A stretch of 64,000 nucleotides of DNA from DAOPYU01 sp942493245 (GTDB taxonomy: Bacteria > Sumerlaeota > Sumerlaeia > UBA8349), in contig OW818685.1 of assembly GCA_942493245.1 (NCBI GenBank), positions 4,650,001 through 4,714,000 on the forward strand. The letters are read 5' to 3'. The notes under the pieces were generated by a model that was not told the DNA's origin, did no database searches, and saw only the letters and a list, made by a program, of their open reading frames with translations. Shown one piece after another: positions 24,100 to 32,115 of the stretch; the first letter of the stretch is position 1, and each line of letters begins with the position of its first letter. The position numbers and the translations under genes are program-made.

Positions 24100-26049
24100 T
24101 CACGGGTTCTTGAGTCTTCCGAGTTGGGGGGCGCTGAGGCGTTCCTGGGCGGCGTGGAGGATCATGCGCAGGAGGTCGGCGTAGCGCAGGCCTTCGAAGC
24201 CCGCCATGAGGTTCATTTTGCCGTCCCAGCACCAGCCGGGGTTGGGGTTGACCTCGAGGAGTTTGACCGTCCCCTCGGCGTCGCAGCGAAAGTCGAAGCG
24301 GGCGTAGTCGCGGCAGCCGAGGCGCTCGAAGAGGACGTTGGAGTAGTCGAGCAGCTGGCGGCGGGTGTCCCCCTTGACCTTGGCCTCGCGGTAGGAAATG
24401 TCGTTCCAGTAGGGGGAGTCGGGGAGCCACTTTGACTCGTACCCGAGGAGTTTGGGCAGGGTCGGGTCGAGTTTCGAGTAGTCCACCTCGAGCACAGGCA
24501 GGACGTGGTAAGTCAGGCCGGGGTTGCCCACGATGCCGACGGTGTACTCGGGACCGGTCAGAAACTCCTGGATGAGGAGCGAACACGACCCATAGGTCTC
24601 GCGCAGCCAGTCCACGTAGTTCATGAGTTCTTCCATGTTGTGGACCACGGCGTTCTGGGTGATGCCGATGCTGCTGTCGCCGAAGTTGGGTTTGATGAGG
24701 GCCGGGAAGGTCGAGGGGAGGGTGGCCATGGTGTCGTCGGCGCCGACGAAGGACTCCATCGGCGTGGGGACGTCGAGCGAGCGGGCGACCGAGTCCACCA
24801 GTCCTTTGTTGTAACAGAACCCGAGGCAGGCGGGTCCGGCGCCCGTGTAGGGCACGTCGAACATCTCGAGCAGAGCCGGGACATGGAGTTCCTTGAAGGC
24901 GTCGTTGAGGAACCCCTCGTCGCACAGGTTCAGAACGAACTCGGGCGGCTCGGTCAGGATCGAACGGACCAGGTTCTGGTGGTTGTCCACATAGGTGAAC
25001 TTGTAGTCCGGCAATTCGGCGAGCGCGCTTTTCATCCGGTTGATGGTGTCCAGATCCTCGTCGTTGAACTGGCCGTTGCGCTTGACCGAGTCGGGCAGAG
25101 TCGGGTCGCCCATGAGCACCGTGACCCGCGGAGACGCCACAAACCCGCCCGGGGCGACCACGGCGGCCTTGCTCGACCCCACGGCGGTCAGGATCAGGCG
25201 GTGGGCCATCATGCCCAGGTCCTGCCCGCGCGACGACTCGGCCTGCAACGCGCCGTGAAAACGCACCGAGGTGTAGCCGACCTTGTCGAGCAGCGCGTAG
25301 ATCTCATCGCGCGAGTAGAGGCGCTCGGCGTAGAACTGATCGGCGATCACCCCTTTTTCGGCGTGGGTGATGACTTCGCGGCTGATGAGACGCTGCCCGT
25401 CCTTGGCCAGCGCGCGCTCGCGACACACGAAGTGATCCTGATCAATCCACTCCCACGAGCGCGGTTCGTAGTTCTGGCGCATCCAGTCGCCATCCACGAT
25501 GTCGAGGAAGAGCGTCCCCTGCCGGGCGAGGAGCCGGGCCACGTTCTGAAGCACCGCCTCGTCGTCGGCGCGCTGCTCGAAGTACCCGAACGAATTGCCC
25601 ATCATCATGACACAGTGGTAGTGGCGGTTCTGGGGGCGGAAGCGGCGGGCGTCCCCCTCGTGGAAACTGACCGCCAGCCCTTCGTTTCGGGCGCGTTTGC
25701 GCGCCTGGCGGATCAGATAGCGCGAGCGGTCCACCCCCGTGACGTTTTTGAACCCGCGCCGGGCCAGTTCGAGCGAGTGGCGTCCCTGACCGCAACAGAG
25801 GTCCAGAATGTTGTCGTTGGGCATCAGGTGCGTCAGGTTCACGACCAGGTCCGCCTCCTGCTTGGTGTTGCCCGGATGCTCGACCACGTCGCCGTCCGTT
25901 TTCAGGTAGAGGGCGTTGAACAGGGTGCGCCACCAGTCCGAGGGGAGGTGACGTTCGAGGTCCGAGACCGGTCCAAGGGTTTTGCATTCGGGCGGCGCCG
26001 GCGCTTTGGTGTATTTTTTCGAGGGAGGAACGGACGAGGAACGTTGCAT
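24100..26049 (-). CDS. Methyltransferase / D-Ala-D-Ala-ligase-like ATP-grasp fusion (649 aa)
   Basis: AAGGA lies 9 bases before the ATG. Residues about 35-290 are a class I SAM methyltransferase: motif I ILDLCCGQGRHSLELARRGF (81-100), VTGVDRSRYLIRQARKRARN, VMMMGNSFGYFEQRADDEAV. From about 305 the second half is ATP-grasp, related to Ddl: VTVLMGDPTLPDSVKRNGQF, PEFVLNLCDEG, FDVPYTGAGPACLGFCYNKG, FPALIKPNFGDSSIGITQNA, LIQEFLTGPEYTVGIVGNPG, RFDFRCDAEGTVKLLEVNPN. Both halves look complete. The ligase half may join a carboxylate and an amine in a peptidoglycan- or peptide-like product whose partner is methylated. The substrate is unknown. Its extreme 3' end is duplicated at 12692-12836 and 19099-19138, and a run of 12 C residues (24088-24099) abuts the stop codon. 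Confidence 0.88.
   Translation of the reverse strand: MQRSSSVPPSKKYTKAPAPPECKTLGPVSDLERHLPSDWWRTLFNALYLKTDGDVVEHPGNTKQEADLVVNLTHLMPNDNILDLCCGQGRHSLELARRGFKNVTGVDRSRYLIRQARKRARNEGLAVSFHEGDARRFRPQNRHYHCVMMMGNSFGYFEQRADDEAVLQNVARLLARQGTLFLDIVDGDWMRQNYEPRSWEWIDQDHFVCRERALAKDGQRLISREVITHAEKGVIADQFYAERLYSRDEIYALLDKVGYTSVRFHGALQAESSRGQDLGMMAHRLILTAVGSSKAAVVAPGGFVASPRVTVLMGDPTLPDSVKRNGQFNDEDLDTINRMKSALAELPDYKFTYVDNHQNLVRSILTEPPEFVLNLCDEGFLNDAFKELHVPALLEMFDVPYTGAGPACLGFCYNKGLVDSVARSLDVPTPMESFVGADDTMATLPSTFPALIKPNFGDSSIGITQNAVVHNMEELMNYVDWLRETYGSCSLLIQEFLTGPEYTVGIVGNPGLTYHVLPVLEVDYSKLDPTLPKLLGYESKWLPDSPYWNDISYREAKVKGDTRRQLLDYSNVLFERLGCRDYARFDFRCDAEGTVKLLEVNPNPGWCWDGKMNLMAGFEGLRYADLLRMILHAAQERLSAPQLGRLKNP
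24106..24145. repeat. Right copy of the 40-bp att-like direct repeat
   Basis: Lies inside the last codons of the fusion gene. See the copy at 19099-19138. The stretch 23959-24099 between the AT-rich module and the gene contains only the C12 run and CCGAATGAGGG, also found near 19050. Confidence 0.85.
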
Positions 26050-26345
26050 GGATTGAGTTCCTTATCGGAACCGATTGTCCCCTGTCCCGCTCCCCTTGTG
26101 TCAGATGGCGGGCTGTGGAGACCCGGCGGGCGGCCTCCATCCGAGGTCGCGAAAAAAGCGGTGCGCCGTGTGTGTTACGGAATAACACAAATCCATCCGG
26201 CGTCAATACAAATCGTCGGGTTTGGAAGCAAAAAATGCAGGGCGGCGGGGGCGGGAGATCCTCATTGTCCGGCGAATGGTGAGATTGTCGTTTGAGGGGG
26301 AGATACAGGGAAGTCCCTCGTTCTGTCAAAGCGGGGGGTGGCCCG

Positions 26346-26457
26346 GAGGTGGCACGGGCGTCCCGCCCGTGAATGGCCGACGTTCTCGTCGGCAAAGCCG
26401 GGAATTTCGGGGCTTTTGTTCCGGATCCCCTCATGGGCGAGACGCCCATGCCACCTC
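26346..26457. repeat. Inverted repeat element with compensatory arms
   Basis: The left arm GAGGTGGCACGGGCGTCCCG, continued by CCCGTG, faces the right arm, which inverted reads GAGGTGGCATGGGCGTCTCG, continued by CCCATG. Each arm is itself a hairpin, and the differing bases are paired within each arm. Middle hairpin GCCGACGTTCTCGTCGGC. The rest of the 690-bp spacer 26050-26735 upstream of dnaX shows no further gene or repeat. Confidence 0.75.
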
Positions 26458-26735
26458 AGAACCCCCTTTCTCTTTGTGTGAAGACCCGAAGATGTAGATC
26501 TTGGTTTTAGGTCATATAGACAATGAGGAGTTCCAGGACGCCTGGGGCGGGATTTTTGATTGATTCTGGGGAAAGGCGGCCCTATGATGCTCCGGTAGTG
26601 GGGGGAGCGTTCGGGATGAGTCCAGAATGCCCTCTTTCTTTATTTCTCTTGAGTTGTCTGAGGGTCGGGGAGCCGGGCGGCCAGGCCGTCTCACTTCCCG
26701 ACACCGGCAATAGATGAATTTTCAGGGGTTGGCGC

Positions 26736-28682
26736 ATGGCGGAAGAAACTCGCAAAACGTCTTATGTGGGATTGGCGCGTCAGTACCGCCCGCAAACCTT
26801 TGCCGACCTGGTGGGGCAGGATCAGGTCGGGGCGTCCCTGTCGCGGCAGATTTTGCAGGACAAGGTGGCGCAGGCCTATATTTTCTCGGGGCCGCGCGGC
26901 GTGGGCAAGACGAGCACGGCGCGTATCCTGGCCAAAAGCCTGAATTGCCGCAAGGGGATGTCCCCCGTGCCGTGCGGCGTGTGCGATCAGTGCGTGAGCA
27001 TCACGAACGGTTCGAGCATGGACGTCATCGAGATTGACGGGGCGTCCAACAACAGCGTGGACAACATCCGCGAGTTGCAGGAAACGATCAACCAGAACCC
27101 CTTTTCGGCGCTCAAAAAGATCTATATCATTGACGAAGTTCACATGCTGAGCAAAGGGGCGTTCAACGCCCTGCTCAAAACGCTCGAGGAACCGCCCTCG
27201 TTCGTCATTTTCATCTTTGCCACCACGGAATTCGAGCGTATCCCCGAAACGATCAAGTCGCGCTGTCAGGCCTTCCAGTTCAGCCGCATTTCGCTCGACG
27301 ACCTGATCAAGCGCCTCGATTATGTGGCCGAAGCCGAACACATCCTGATGGATCCGGGCGAGAAGCGGAACATCCTCGAAGCCATTGCCTATGCGGTGGA
27401 CGGCGGGATGCGCGACGCCATGATGGCGCTCGACCAGCTGCGGGCGCTGGGCGACGGCCACCTGGTTCTGGACGATGTGGCGCGGTTTCTCGGCGTGGTC
27501 GAGCACGATCAACTCTTGCGCACGGTCGAGATGCTCCACCAGCGCGACACGCGAGGGCTCCTGGAACTGGTGAGCCAGCTGGTCGAGCGGGGACGCGATC
27601 TCGAACGGTTTGTCAAGAATCTGCTCAGTTTCCTGCGCGATCTGATGATTCTGAAGTCGGGCGGAGGCGAGGATCTGGTCAGCCTGACGGGCGAAAAGAT
27701 GACGCGGGCGCGCAATCTCCTGTGGCAGACCGATGAATTCGGCCGCCGCGGCGAGGTGCTGAACTACTCCGAACTGCTCAATTTCATTCAGGTCTTCATG
27801 TCGCTCGAAGCCCAGATCAAAGAGGCGGTTCAGGTCCGAATTCATATAGAGTTCGCCTTTGTGAAACTGACGGCGGTCGAGCCAGTGGTTTCGATCGCCC
27901 ATCTGCTGGAGAATTTCGACCGCCTGACCTCCACGGCAGGACGCCCCCAGGCGTTTTCGCCCGTGGCTCCGCCCCCCCAACAGGCCGCACCGCCTCCGCC
28001 AGCGCCCCAGAGTCCGACTCCGCCCGCGTCGTTCACGCCCCCCCCGGCGGCCCCTCAACCGCCCCAGCCCGTTACGCCCGATCTGTTTGGCCGGAGCGCA
28101 GCTCCTGCGTCGGGCGCGGCAAGCCCACAGGGTCTGGTGGACGCTTCCGGCTTGTGGCAACAGGTGATGGCGCATCGGAAGGAGCAGCTGGGCATGGGAT
28201 TCGCCGCGCTGGACGAAAGCCGGTGCCTGGGACTGAACGGCGACCTGTTGTGTATTGAGGTGCGCCGGTCGGTCGCGTCGGCGGGTTTGCAGGACCCGGC
28301 CAAGAACGCGCGCCTGGAGCAGATGGTTTCCCAGATCGCGGGCCGTCCGCTTCGGGTCTCGATCCGGTTGGTCGAGGCGGCGCCTCCGCCTCCGGCGGGA
28401 CAACCGCCCATTTCGCGGCCTTCCGCGCCCCCGCCGCCCGTCCGCAATACCGGTGTGGCCGAATCGGCGCCGGTGTTCAACGAACCGGGGTACCTGCCCG
28501 GCGACGACGAGACGCCGCCGCTGGAGGAAACGTACCGGCTTTATCTGCAACAGGAACCCAACGGGCACGCCCGGATGGCCTTGCGCAACAACCCGGCGTT
28601 CCGCGAGAAGGTCGAGATGGCGCAGCGTTTCTTCAGCGGGCGGTTGTTCGATCTGTCGGGGCGCGAGATTGTGCTGGAGTGA
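26736..28682 (+). CDS. dnaX: DNA polymerase III subunit gamma/tau (648 aa)
   Basis: Clamp-loader ATPase of the replicase. Walker A is FSGPRGVGKTSTAR (residues 50-63), the zinc-module cysteines are C71, C80, C83 and C86 (CRKGMSPVPCGVCDQC), and Walker B/DExH is IYIIDEVHMLSKGAFNALLK. Sensor region ATTEFERIPETIKSRCQAFQ. Domain III spans about 230-400. Residues 400-470 and 545-590 are Pro/Ala-rich linkers (QQAAPPPPAPQSPTPPASFT), then tau-like C-terminal segments that bind polymerase and helicase. AGGGG precedes the ATG. Whether a shorter gamma form is made cannot be told, as no obvious A6G slippery site was found. Monocistronic. Confidence 0.97.
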   Translation: MAEETRKTSYVGLARQYRPQTFADLVGQDQVGASLSRQILQDKVAQAYIFSGPRGVGKTSTARILAKSLNCRKGMSPVPCGVCDQCVSITNGSSMDVIEIDGASNNSVDNIRELQETINQNPFSALKKIYIIDEVHMLSKGAFNALLKTLEEPPSFVIFIFATTEFERIPETIKSRCQAFQFSRISLDDLIKRLDYVAEAEHILMDPGEKRNILEAIAYAVDGGMRDAMMALDQLRALGDGHLVLDDVARFLGVVEHDQLLRTVEMLHQRDTRGLLELVSQLVERGRDLERFVKNLLSFLRDLMILKSGGGEDLVSLTGEKMTRARNLLWQTDEFGRRGEVLNYSELLNFIQVFMSLEAQIKEAVQVRIHIEFAFVKLTAVEPVVSIAHLLENFDRLTSTAGRPQAFSPVAPPPQQAAPPPPAPQSPTPPASFTPPPAAPQPPQPVTPDLFGRSAAPASGAASPQGLVDASGLWQQVMAHRKEQLGMGFAALDESRCLGLNGDLLCIEVRRSVASAGLQDPAKNARLEQMVSQIAGRPLRVSIRLVEAAPPPPAGQPPISRPSAPPPPVRNTGVAESAPVFNEPGYLPGDDETPPLEETYRLYLQQEPNGHARMALRNNPAFREKVEMAQRFFSGRLFDLSGREIVLE

Positions 28683-28768
28683 GACGGGGCTGAGATAAAC
28701 TTTTGTCTTGGCCGAATGGGGGGGCGCAGGCGTGATGTGCCCGCTGTATGAGGGAACTTAACAGCAAT

Positions 28769-28815
28769 GCCGGCGAGGACGCCGGCGGTACAGGAGGAGC
28801 GTCGGCGGTACGGAG
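28769..28815. repeat. GCCGGCG-GACGCCGGCGGTA short repeat
   Basis: GCCGGCGAGGACGCCGGCGG followed by TACAGGAGGAGCGTCGGCGGTACGGAGGA: two tandem degenerate units. The same units recur at 41509-41566. Otherwise 28683-28898 shows nothing. Confidence 0.6.
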
Positions 28816-28898
28816 GAGGGGGGCGTTCATCTCGTCCAGTACCGCAATCTTCTGCATAATGGTTATCTTAAAATCACGAAGAGCAGGGTGGAACATAA

Positions 28899-29048
28899 AT
28901 GAAATATAACTTAGGGGTAATGGGGATATGTTTCACCTACCTTGCAATCAATAATTGGAATCGAGAACCATTCCACGTCCCCATATTAGTCGTGGGTGTG
29001 GTGCAGATATTAATTTCCGGGGTTTTGTTTGCCAGAAAAGCAAAGTGA
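28899..29048 (+). CDS. Possible 49-aa membrane mini-protein
   Basis: ATG at 28899, stop TGA at 29046. The product starts MKYNLGVMGICFTYLAINNW, then a short polar turn (NREPFH), then VPILVVGVVQILISGVLFAR and KAK. That is two hydrophobic segments with a positive C-terminal end, a plausible helical hairpin in the inner membrane. AGGGTGG lies about 9 bases upstream. The stretch is more AT-rich than its surroundings. It is 300 bp upstream of the ATP synthase genes. No family is recognised, and a chance frame remains possible. The remaining spacer 29049-29347 looks non-coding. Confidence 0.4.
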   Translation: MKYNLGVMGICFTYLAINNWNREPFHVPILVVGVVQILISGVLFARKAK

Positions 29049-29347
29049 CGTGCAGCGGGAGTTATCCTGCTGCAGTCGGAATTCGGCACTCTTTTCTACC
29101 CAGTTGCCGATTTCCTGCCTGCAGGAGGGAAAACGCAACCGAAATGCCGTCGGTACAGGGAGGGCTTCGGGGCCCGGGCGTGGCTCGGTTGGGGCGTTTT
29201 GCCGTTTTGAAATTGCTTTTTTCTGTTTCTTTCCTCCAGAATACGTTCCTTGGAGTCTTCGAAGCCGGTTCCAGAGCCGAGAGTTGTTCGATCCTGGACG
29301 CGCGGGGGGCTTGAGCGAGGCGTCCAGAGAAGAAAGCGAGAACGGAC

Positions 29348-29593
29348 TTGGCGAGCGACAAGGACAAAAGTCGTCTGAAACTGGCGGGCGAGCAGATCCG
29401 TTCCGCCTCGCAGGCGCTCATGATCCCCTCGCTGCTGGCGGCGGGGCCGCTGGTGGGGTATTTTCTGGGTCGGGGGATTGGCGGCTGGGCCTTTGACGCC
29501 CCAGACCCGGGGGGCGTGGTGGGGTTATTGCTGGGCCTGGTCGCGGGCATACGCGAAGTGGTGCGGATCGTGCGGCGGATGGGGAAAGAATAA
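29348..29593 (+). CDS. AtpZ/AtpI-type small membrane protein of the ATP synthase operon (81 aa)
   Basis: Starts with TTG at 29348. The in-frame stop at 29312-29314 and the lack of any ATG or GTG after it leave this as the only reasonable start. After a charged N-terminus (SDKDKSRLKLAGEQIRSASQ) come two membrane helices: ALMIPSLLAAGPLVGYFLGR and DPGGVVGLLLGLVAGIREVV, then a basic end. This is the pattern of the 'ATPase gene 1' family (AtpZ), which sits first in many F-ATPase operons and is linked to Mg or Ca handling and c-ring assembly. The next gene starts one base after its stop. Confidence 0.8.
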   Translation: MASDKDKSRLKLAGEQIRSASQALMIPSLLAAGPLVGYFLGRGIGGWAFDAPDPGGVVGLLLGLVAGIREVVRIVRRMGKE

Positions 29594-29594
29594 T

Positions 29595-30059
29595 ATGGAG
29601 ACAATTCAGCGCTCTTTTTACGAACGGGTGATGCGCGCCTCGATTGGAATCGGCCTTCTGGGGGCGCTTTTTACATCGGTTTATGCGGCTCCGCGTTATG
29701 CGCTGGTTTATCTTCTCTTCCTGGGATGGATGCTGGTCAACCTGGCTCTGTGGCGTCCTTTCATGTTGGAAATGTTACAGTTAAAACGCCGGACAGGGGT
29801 CCTGTTCCCTTTGGGCTTTTTGAAGGTCATCTGGTTGATCGTGCTGTTTATTCTGGGCTATTTCTACATCGGCGCGGCGGGGACTCGAAAAACTTCAAAT
29901 TTTGTGGCTTTCTTGCTTGGCTTTAACACGCCTTTTCTGGTAGCCTTGCTCAAGGCTGGGGGACAGTCTCTGACCCGCAAATCCGGTAGCGAGTCTTCCC
30001 AGGGTTGGCCGGACGTGCTGGCCGAGCCTGAAAAAGAACAGCGACCGACGGAAGAGTGA
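29595..30059 (+). CDS. AtpI-like ATP synthase accessory membrane protein (154 aa)
   Basis: Begins METIQRSFYERVMRAS, with the upstream GGGGAAAG overlapping the preceding stop as ribosome site. Four hydrophobic helices: IGIGLLGALFTSVYAAPRYA, LVYLLFLGWMLVNLALW, VLFPLGFLKVIWLIVLFILG and NFVAFLLGFNTPFLVALLKA, then a polar tail (SLTRKSGSESSQGWPD). Position and topology fit ATP synthase protein I, which helps assemble the c-ring. Sequence identity to characterised AtpI is low, so the name rests mainly on context. It overlaps or abuts atpB. Confidence 0.7.
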   Translation: METIQRSFYERVMRASIGIGLLGALFTSVYAAPRYALVYLLFLGWMLVNLALWRPFMLEMLQLKRRTGVLFPLGFLKVIWLIVLFILGYFYIGAAGTRKTSNFVAFLLGFNTPFLVALLKAGGQSLTRKSGSESSQGWPDVLAEPEKEQRPTEE

Positions 30060-30064
30060 CCAAT

Positions 30065-31039
30065 ATGATGGAGTCTGAACACACATCCGCTTCCGATGCC
30101 GCCGGGAATGTTCACGGCGAAGCCGAGGGGCTTTCTCACCCGGAGGCAACCGAGGGACATGGCGGTGAAGCCGGGGGGGGACATGGCGAGGGGCATGGAG
30201 CCGGCGCTCCAGAACTTGAAAATTTCTGGAATGTTCTGGCGAAGAGTTCCCTGAATAAGGAAGGCACCTTTGCCGGGACGATCATCAAGCAGTTCGATCC
30301 CTATGTGGCGGACCCGCAGGCGGCTTCGTTGCACAAGGTCAATCAGAATGTCTTCTTCGGCGTTCTGTCGGTCGTCATCGTGTGGTTTATCCTCTGGCGC
30401 GGCATGCGCAAGAACGCCCTGATTCCGGGGCGGTTTCAGGCGGCCATCGAAACGCTCATCGAAGGATTGTGCAACTTTTTCACGGGGGTTTTGGGCGAAA
30501 AACACGCCAAACCGCACCTGCCCTTCCTCCTTTCCCTGTTTCTGTTCATCATGGTCAATAACCTCATGGGGCTGGTACCGCTCATGAAGTCCTCCACGAG
30601 CATGTTCGAGACGAATATCGTGTTGGGTTTGTGTGTATTCTTCTATGTACAGTACTACGGTTTGCGCCTGAATGGCCCGAAAAACTACGTTCTGCACCTG
30701 ATGGGCAACCCGAAGGACGTGGTAACCTGGTGCCTGGCTCCGTTCATGTTCCTGCTCGAGGTGCTGGCCGAGATGATTAAGCCGCTCAGCCTCTCCCTGC
30801 GTCTTTTCGGCAATATCATGGGTGAGGACATCCTCCTAGGCGTGTTCGTGATGTTGGGCATCACCTTGACAGGGGTCGTGCTGGGGCCGCTGGGTATCCA
30901 TGAACCAATGGTGGCGTTGCCCCTCCATTTCCCGTTCATGTTTCTGGCGACGTTGACCAGCGTGATTCAGGCGTTGATTTTTTCACTTCTGTCGTGTGTG
31001 TACATCCTGTTGATGCTGCCGCACGAGGAGCACCATTGA
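30065..31039 (+). CDS. atpB: ATP synthase subunit a, with a His/Gly-rich N-terminal extension (324 aa)
   Basis: Proton-channel subunit of F0. The hydrophobic core begins after about residue 95 (NQNVFFGVLSVVIVWFILWR). The essential Arg lies in PLSLSLRLFGNIMGEDILLG and the C-terminal helix is FLATLTSVIQALIFSLLSCV. Between residues 14 and 50 is an extension rich in His, Gly and Glu (NVHGEAEGLSHPEATEGHGG, then EAGGGHGEGHGAGAPE) that most a-subunits lack. It could bind metal or sit in the periplasm. The ATG at 30065 follows GGAAGAG. A GTG at 30056 overlapping the previous stop is the alternative. Confidence 0.95.
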   Translation: MMESEHTSASDAAGNVHGEAEGLSHPEATEGHGGEAGGGHGEGHGAGAPELENFWNVLAKSSLNKEGTFAGTIIKQFDPYVADPQAASLHKVNQNVFFGVLSVVIVWFILWRGMRKNALIPGRFQAAIETLIEGLCNFFTGVLGEKHAKPHLPFLLSLFLFIMVNNLMGLVPLMKSSTSMFETNIVLGLCVFFYVQYYGLRLNGPKNYVLHLMGNPKDVVTWCLAPFMFLLEVLAEMIKPLSLSLRLFGNIMGEDILLGVFVMLGITLTGVVLGPLGIHEPMVALPLHFPFMFLATLTSVIQALIFSLLSCVYILLMLPHEEHH

Positions 31040-31090
31040 GAGAGGCGGAAAGCATGTGGCGCGTCTCCCGTGGGGGAGCGGGCCGCTTTC

Positions 31091-31108
31091 GCGGGGCGAA
31101 CGCCCCGC
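31091..31108 (+). promoter_or_regulatory. Hairpin between atpB and atpE
   Basis: GCGGGGC-GAAC-GCCCCGC in the 131-bp spacer. No U-tract follows, so it is more likely an mRNA processing or stability hairpin than a terminator. Confidence 0.5.
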
Positions 31109-31170
31109 GTTATAGAGTACGAGTTGCAGTACCATAACCCTATTTCAAGAAGAGAGAGGAATCACAGAAC

Positions 31171-31410
31171 ATGACACCGGATTTGGGAATTGCTCTTGCC
31201 AAGTTGGCGTATCCGATCGGGCTGGGTCTGGCCGCTTTGGGCTCGGGTCTGGGCCTGGGTAAGGCTGTCGGCGGCGCCATGGAAGCCATGGGACGTCAGC
31301 CGGAAGCCTCGGGCAAGATTCAGACGGCGATGATCATCGGCTGCGCCTTCATCGAAGCGTTGACAATCTACGCGTTGATTTCCGTGTTCCTGGTTGGCTC
31401 GGCCAAGTAA
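31171..31410 (+). CDS. atpE: ATP synthase subunit c (79 aa)
   Basis: Two-helix rotor subunit. Helix 1 is YPIGLGLAALGSGLGLGKAV, the loop RQPEASGKIQ contacts gamma/epsilon, and helix 2 is TAMIIGCAFIEALTIYALIS with the ion-binding E62. The residues that define sodium-type rings (a Gln in helix 1 and a Ser/Thr next to the Glu) are replaced by Leu and Ala, so a proton-coupled ring is inferred. GAGAGG is upstream of the ATG at moderate distance. Hairpins lie on both sides of the gene. Confidence 0.97.
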   Translation: MTPDLGIALAKLAYPIGLGLAALGSGLGLGKAVGGAMEAMGRQPEASGKIQTAMIIGCAFIEALTIYALISVFLVGSAK

Positions 31411-31417
31411 TCCTCCA

Positions 31418-31478
31418 CCGGCGCGCAATGCGCCGGTTCGGGGAACCGGGTGGGAACTGGGGCGCGGATTTGCGCCCC
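31418..31478 (+). promoter_or_regulatory. Two hairpins behind atpE
   Basis: CCGGCGC-GCAAT-GCGCCGG (31418-31436) and GGGGCGC-GGATTT-GCGCCCC (31459-31478) in the 216-bp spacer before atpF. Neither has a U-tract. They may protect the atpE message so that more subunit c than other subunits is made. Confidence 0.5.
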
Positions 31479-31626
31479 GGGTCAAGTGACAGGGCGATTT
31501 TGAGCGCCGGGACAACCCCGGACGCAGATCGTCAAGTCTTTCCGCCTGACTTTCCTGGAGATGCGTTTCTTCTCCCGCGTGGCGGGAGGGGCGGTCGCAT
31601 GGGGGTTCGGGAGGAGAGAAGGAACC

Positions 31627-32112
31627 ATGAAAGAAATACTGCCGATTGTCTTCACCCACTTTGTCGCCTTCCTGCTTTTCCTGTGGGTGATCAAAACGTT
31701 TGCCGTCGGCCCGGTGCTCAACCTGCTCGATCAGCGGCGCAAGCAGATCGCCGATCAGTACGACGACATCGCGTCGAAGAACAAGCGGGTGGACACCCTG
31801 CGTGAAGAGTATGAAGAGCACTTGCGCGAGATCGAAGAAGAAGCCCGCAAACGCGTCCAGGAAGAAGTGACGCGGGCGCGGCGCATCTCGGAAGAGATCG
31901 TCGAGTCGGCTCGAGTCGAGGCGTCGCAGTTCATCGAGAAGGCGCGTCAGAACACGCAACTTCAGGTGGAGGCGGCTCGCGCGGGACTCAAGGACGAGGT
32001 GATCAACCTGACTCTGGCGGCCACCGAGCGCCTGTTGCGCGAGAAACTCGACGACACCCGGCACCGCCAGCTGGTGGGCACTTTTCTGGACGAACTGAAA
32101 CAGAGAAACTAA
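31627..32112 (+). CDS. atpF: ATP synthase subunit b (161 aa)
   Basis: The start at 31627 has AAGGA just upstream and places the single membrane helix (ILPIVFTHFVAFLLFLWVIK) at the N-terminus, as in all b subunits. The longer frame before it lacks this logic. The rest is a long charged coiled coil (LLDQRRKQIADQYDDIASKN, EEHLREIEEEARKRVQEEVT, then VEASQFIEKARQN) that forms the peripheral stalk and contacts delta and alpha. Length is normal. Delta follows after 3 bases. Confidence 0.95.
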   Translation: MKEILPIVFTHFVAFLLFLWVIKTFAVGPVLNLLDQRRKQIADQYDDIASKNKRVDTLREEYEEHLREIEEEARKRVQEEVTRARRISEEIVESARVEASQFIEKARQNTQLQVEAARAGLKDEVINLTLAATERLLREKLDDTRHRQLVGTFLDELKQRN

Positions 32113-32115
32113 GCC

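Noticed and set aside
28769..28815. Minisatellite within a gene
   Set aside because: The GCCGGCG units lie in a spacer without an open frame and recur as a dispersed unit at 41.5 kb.
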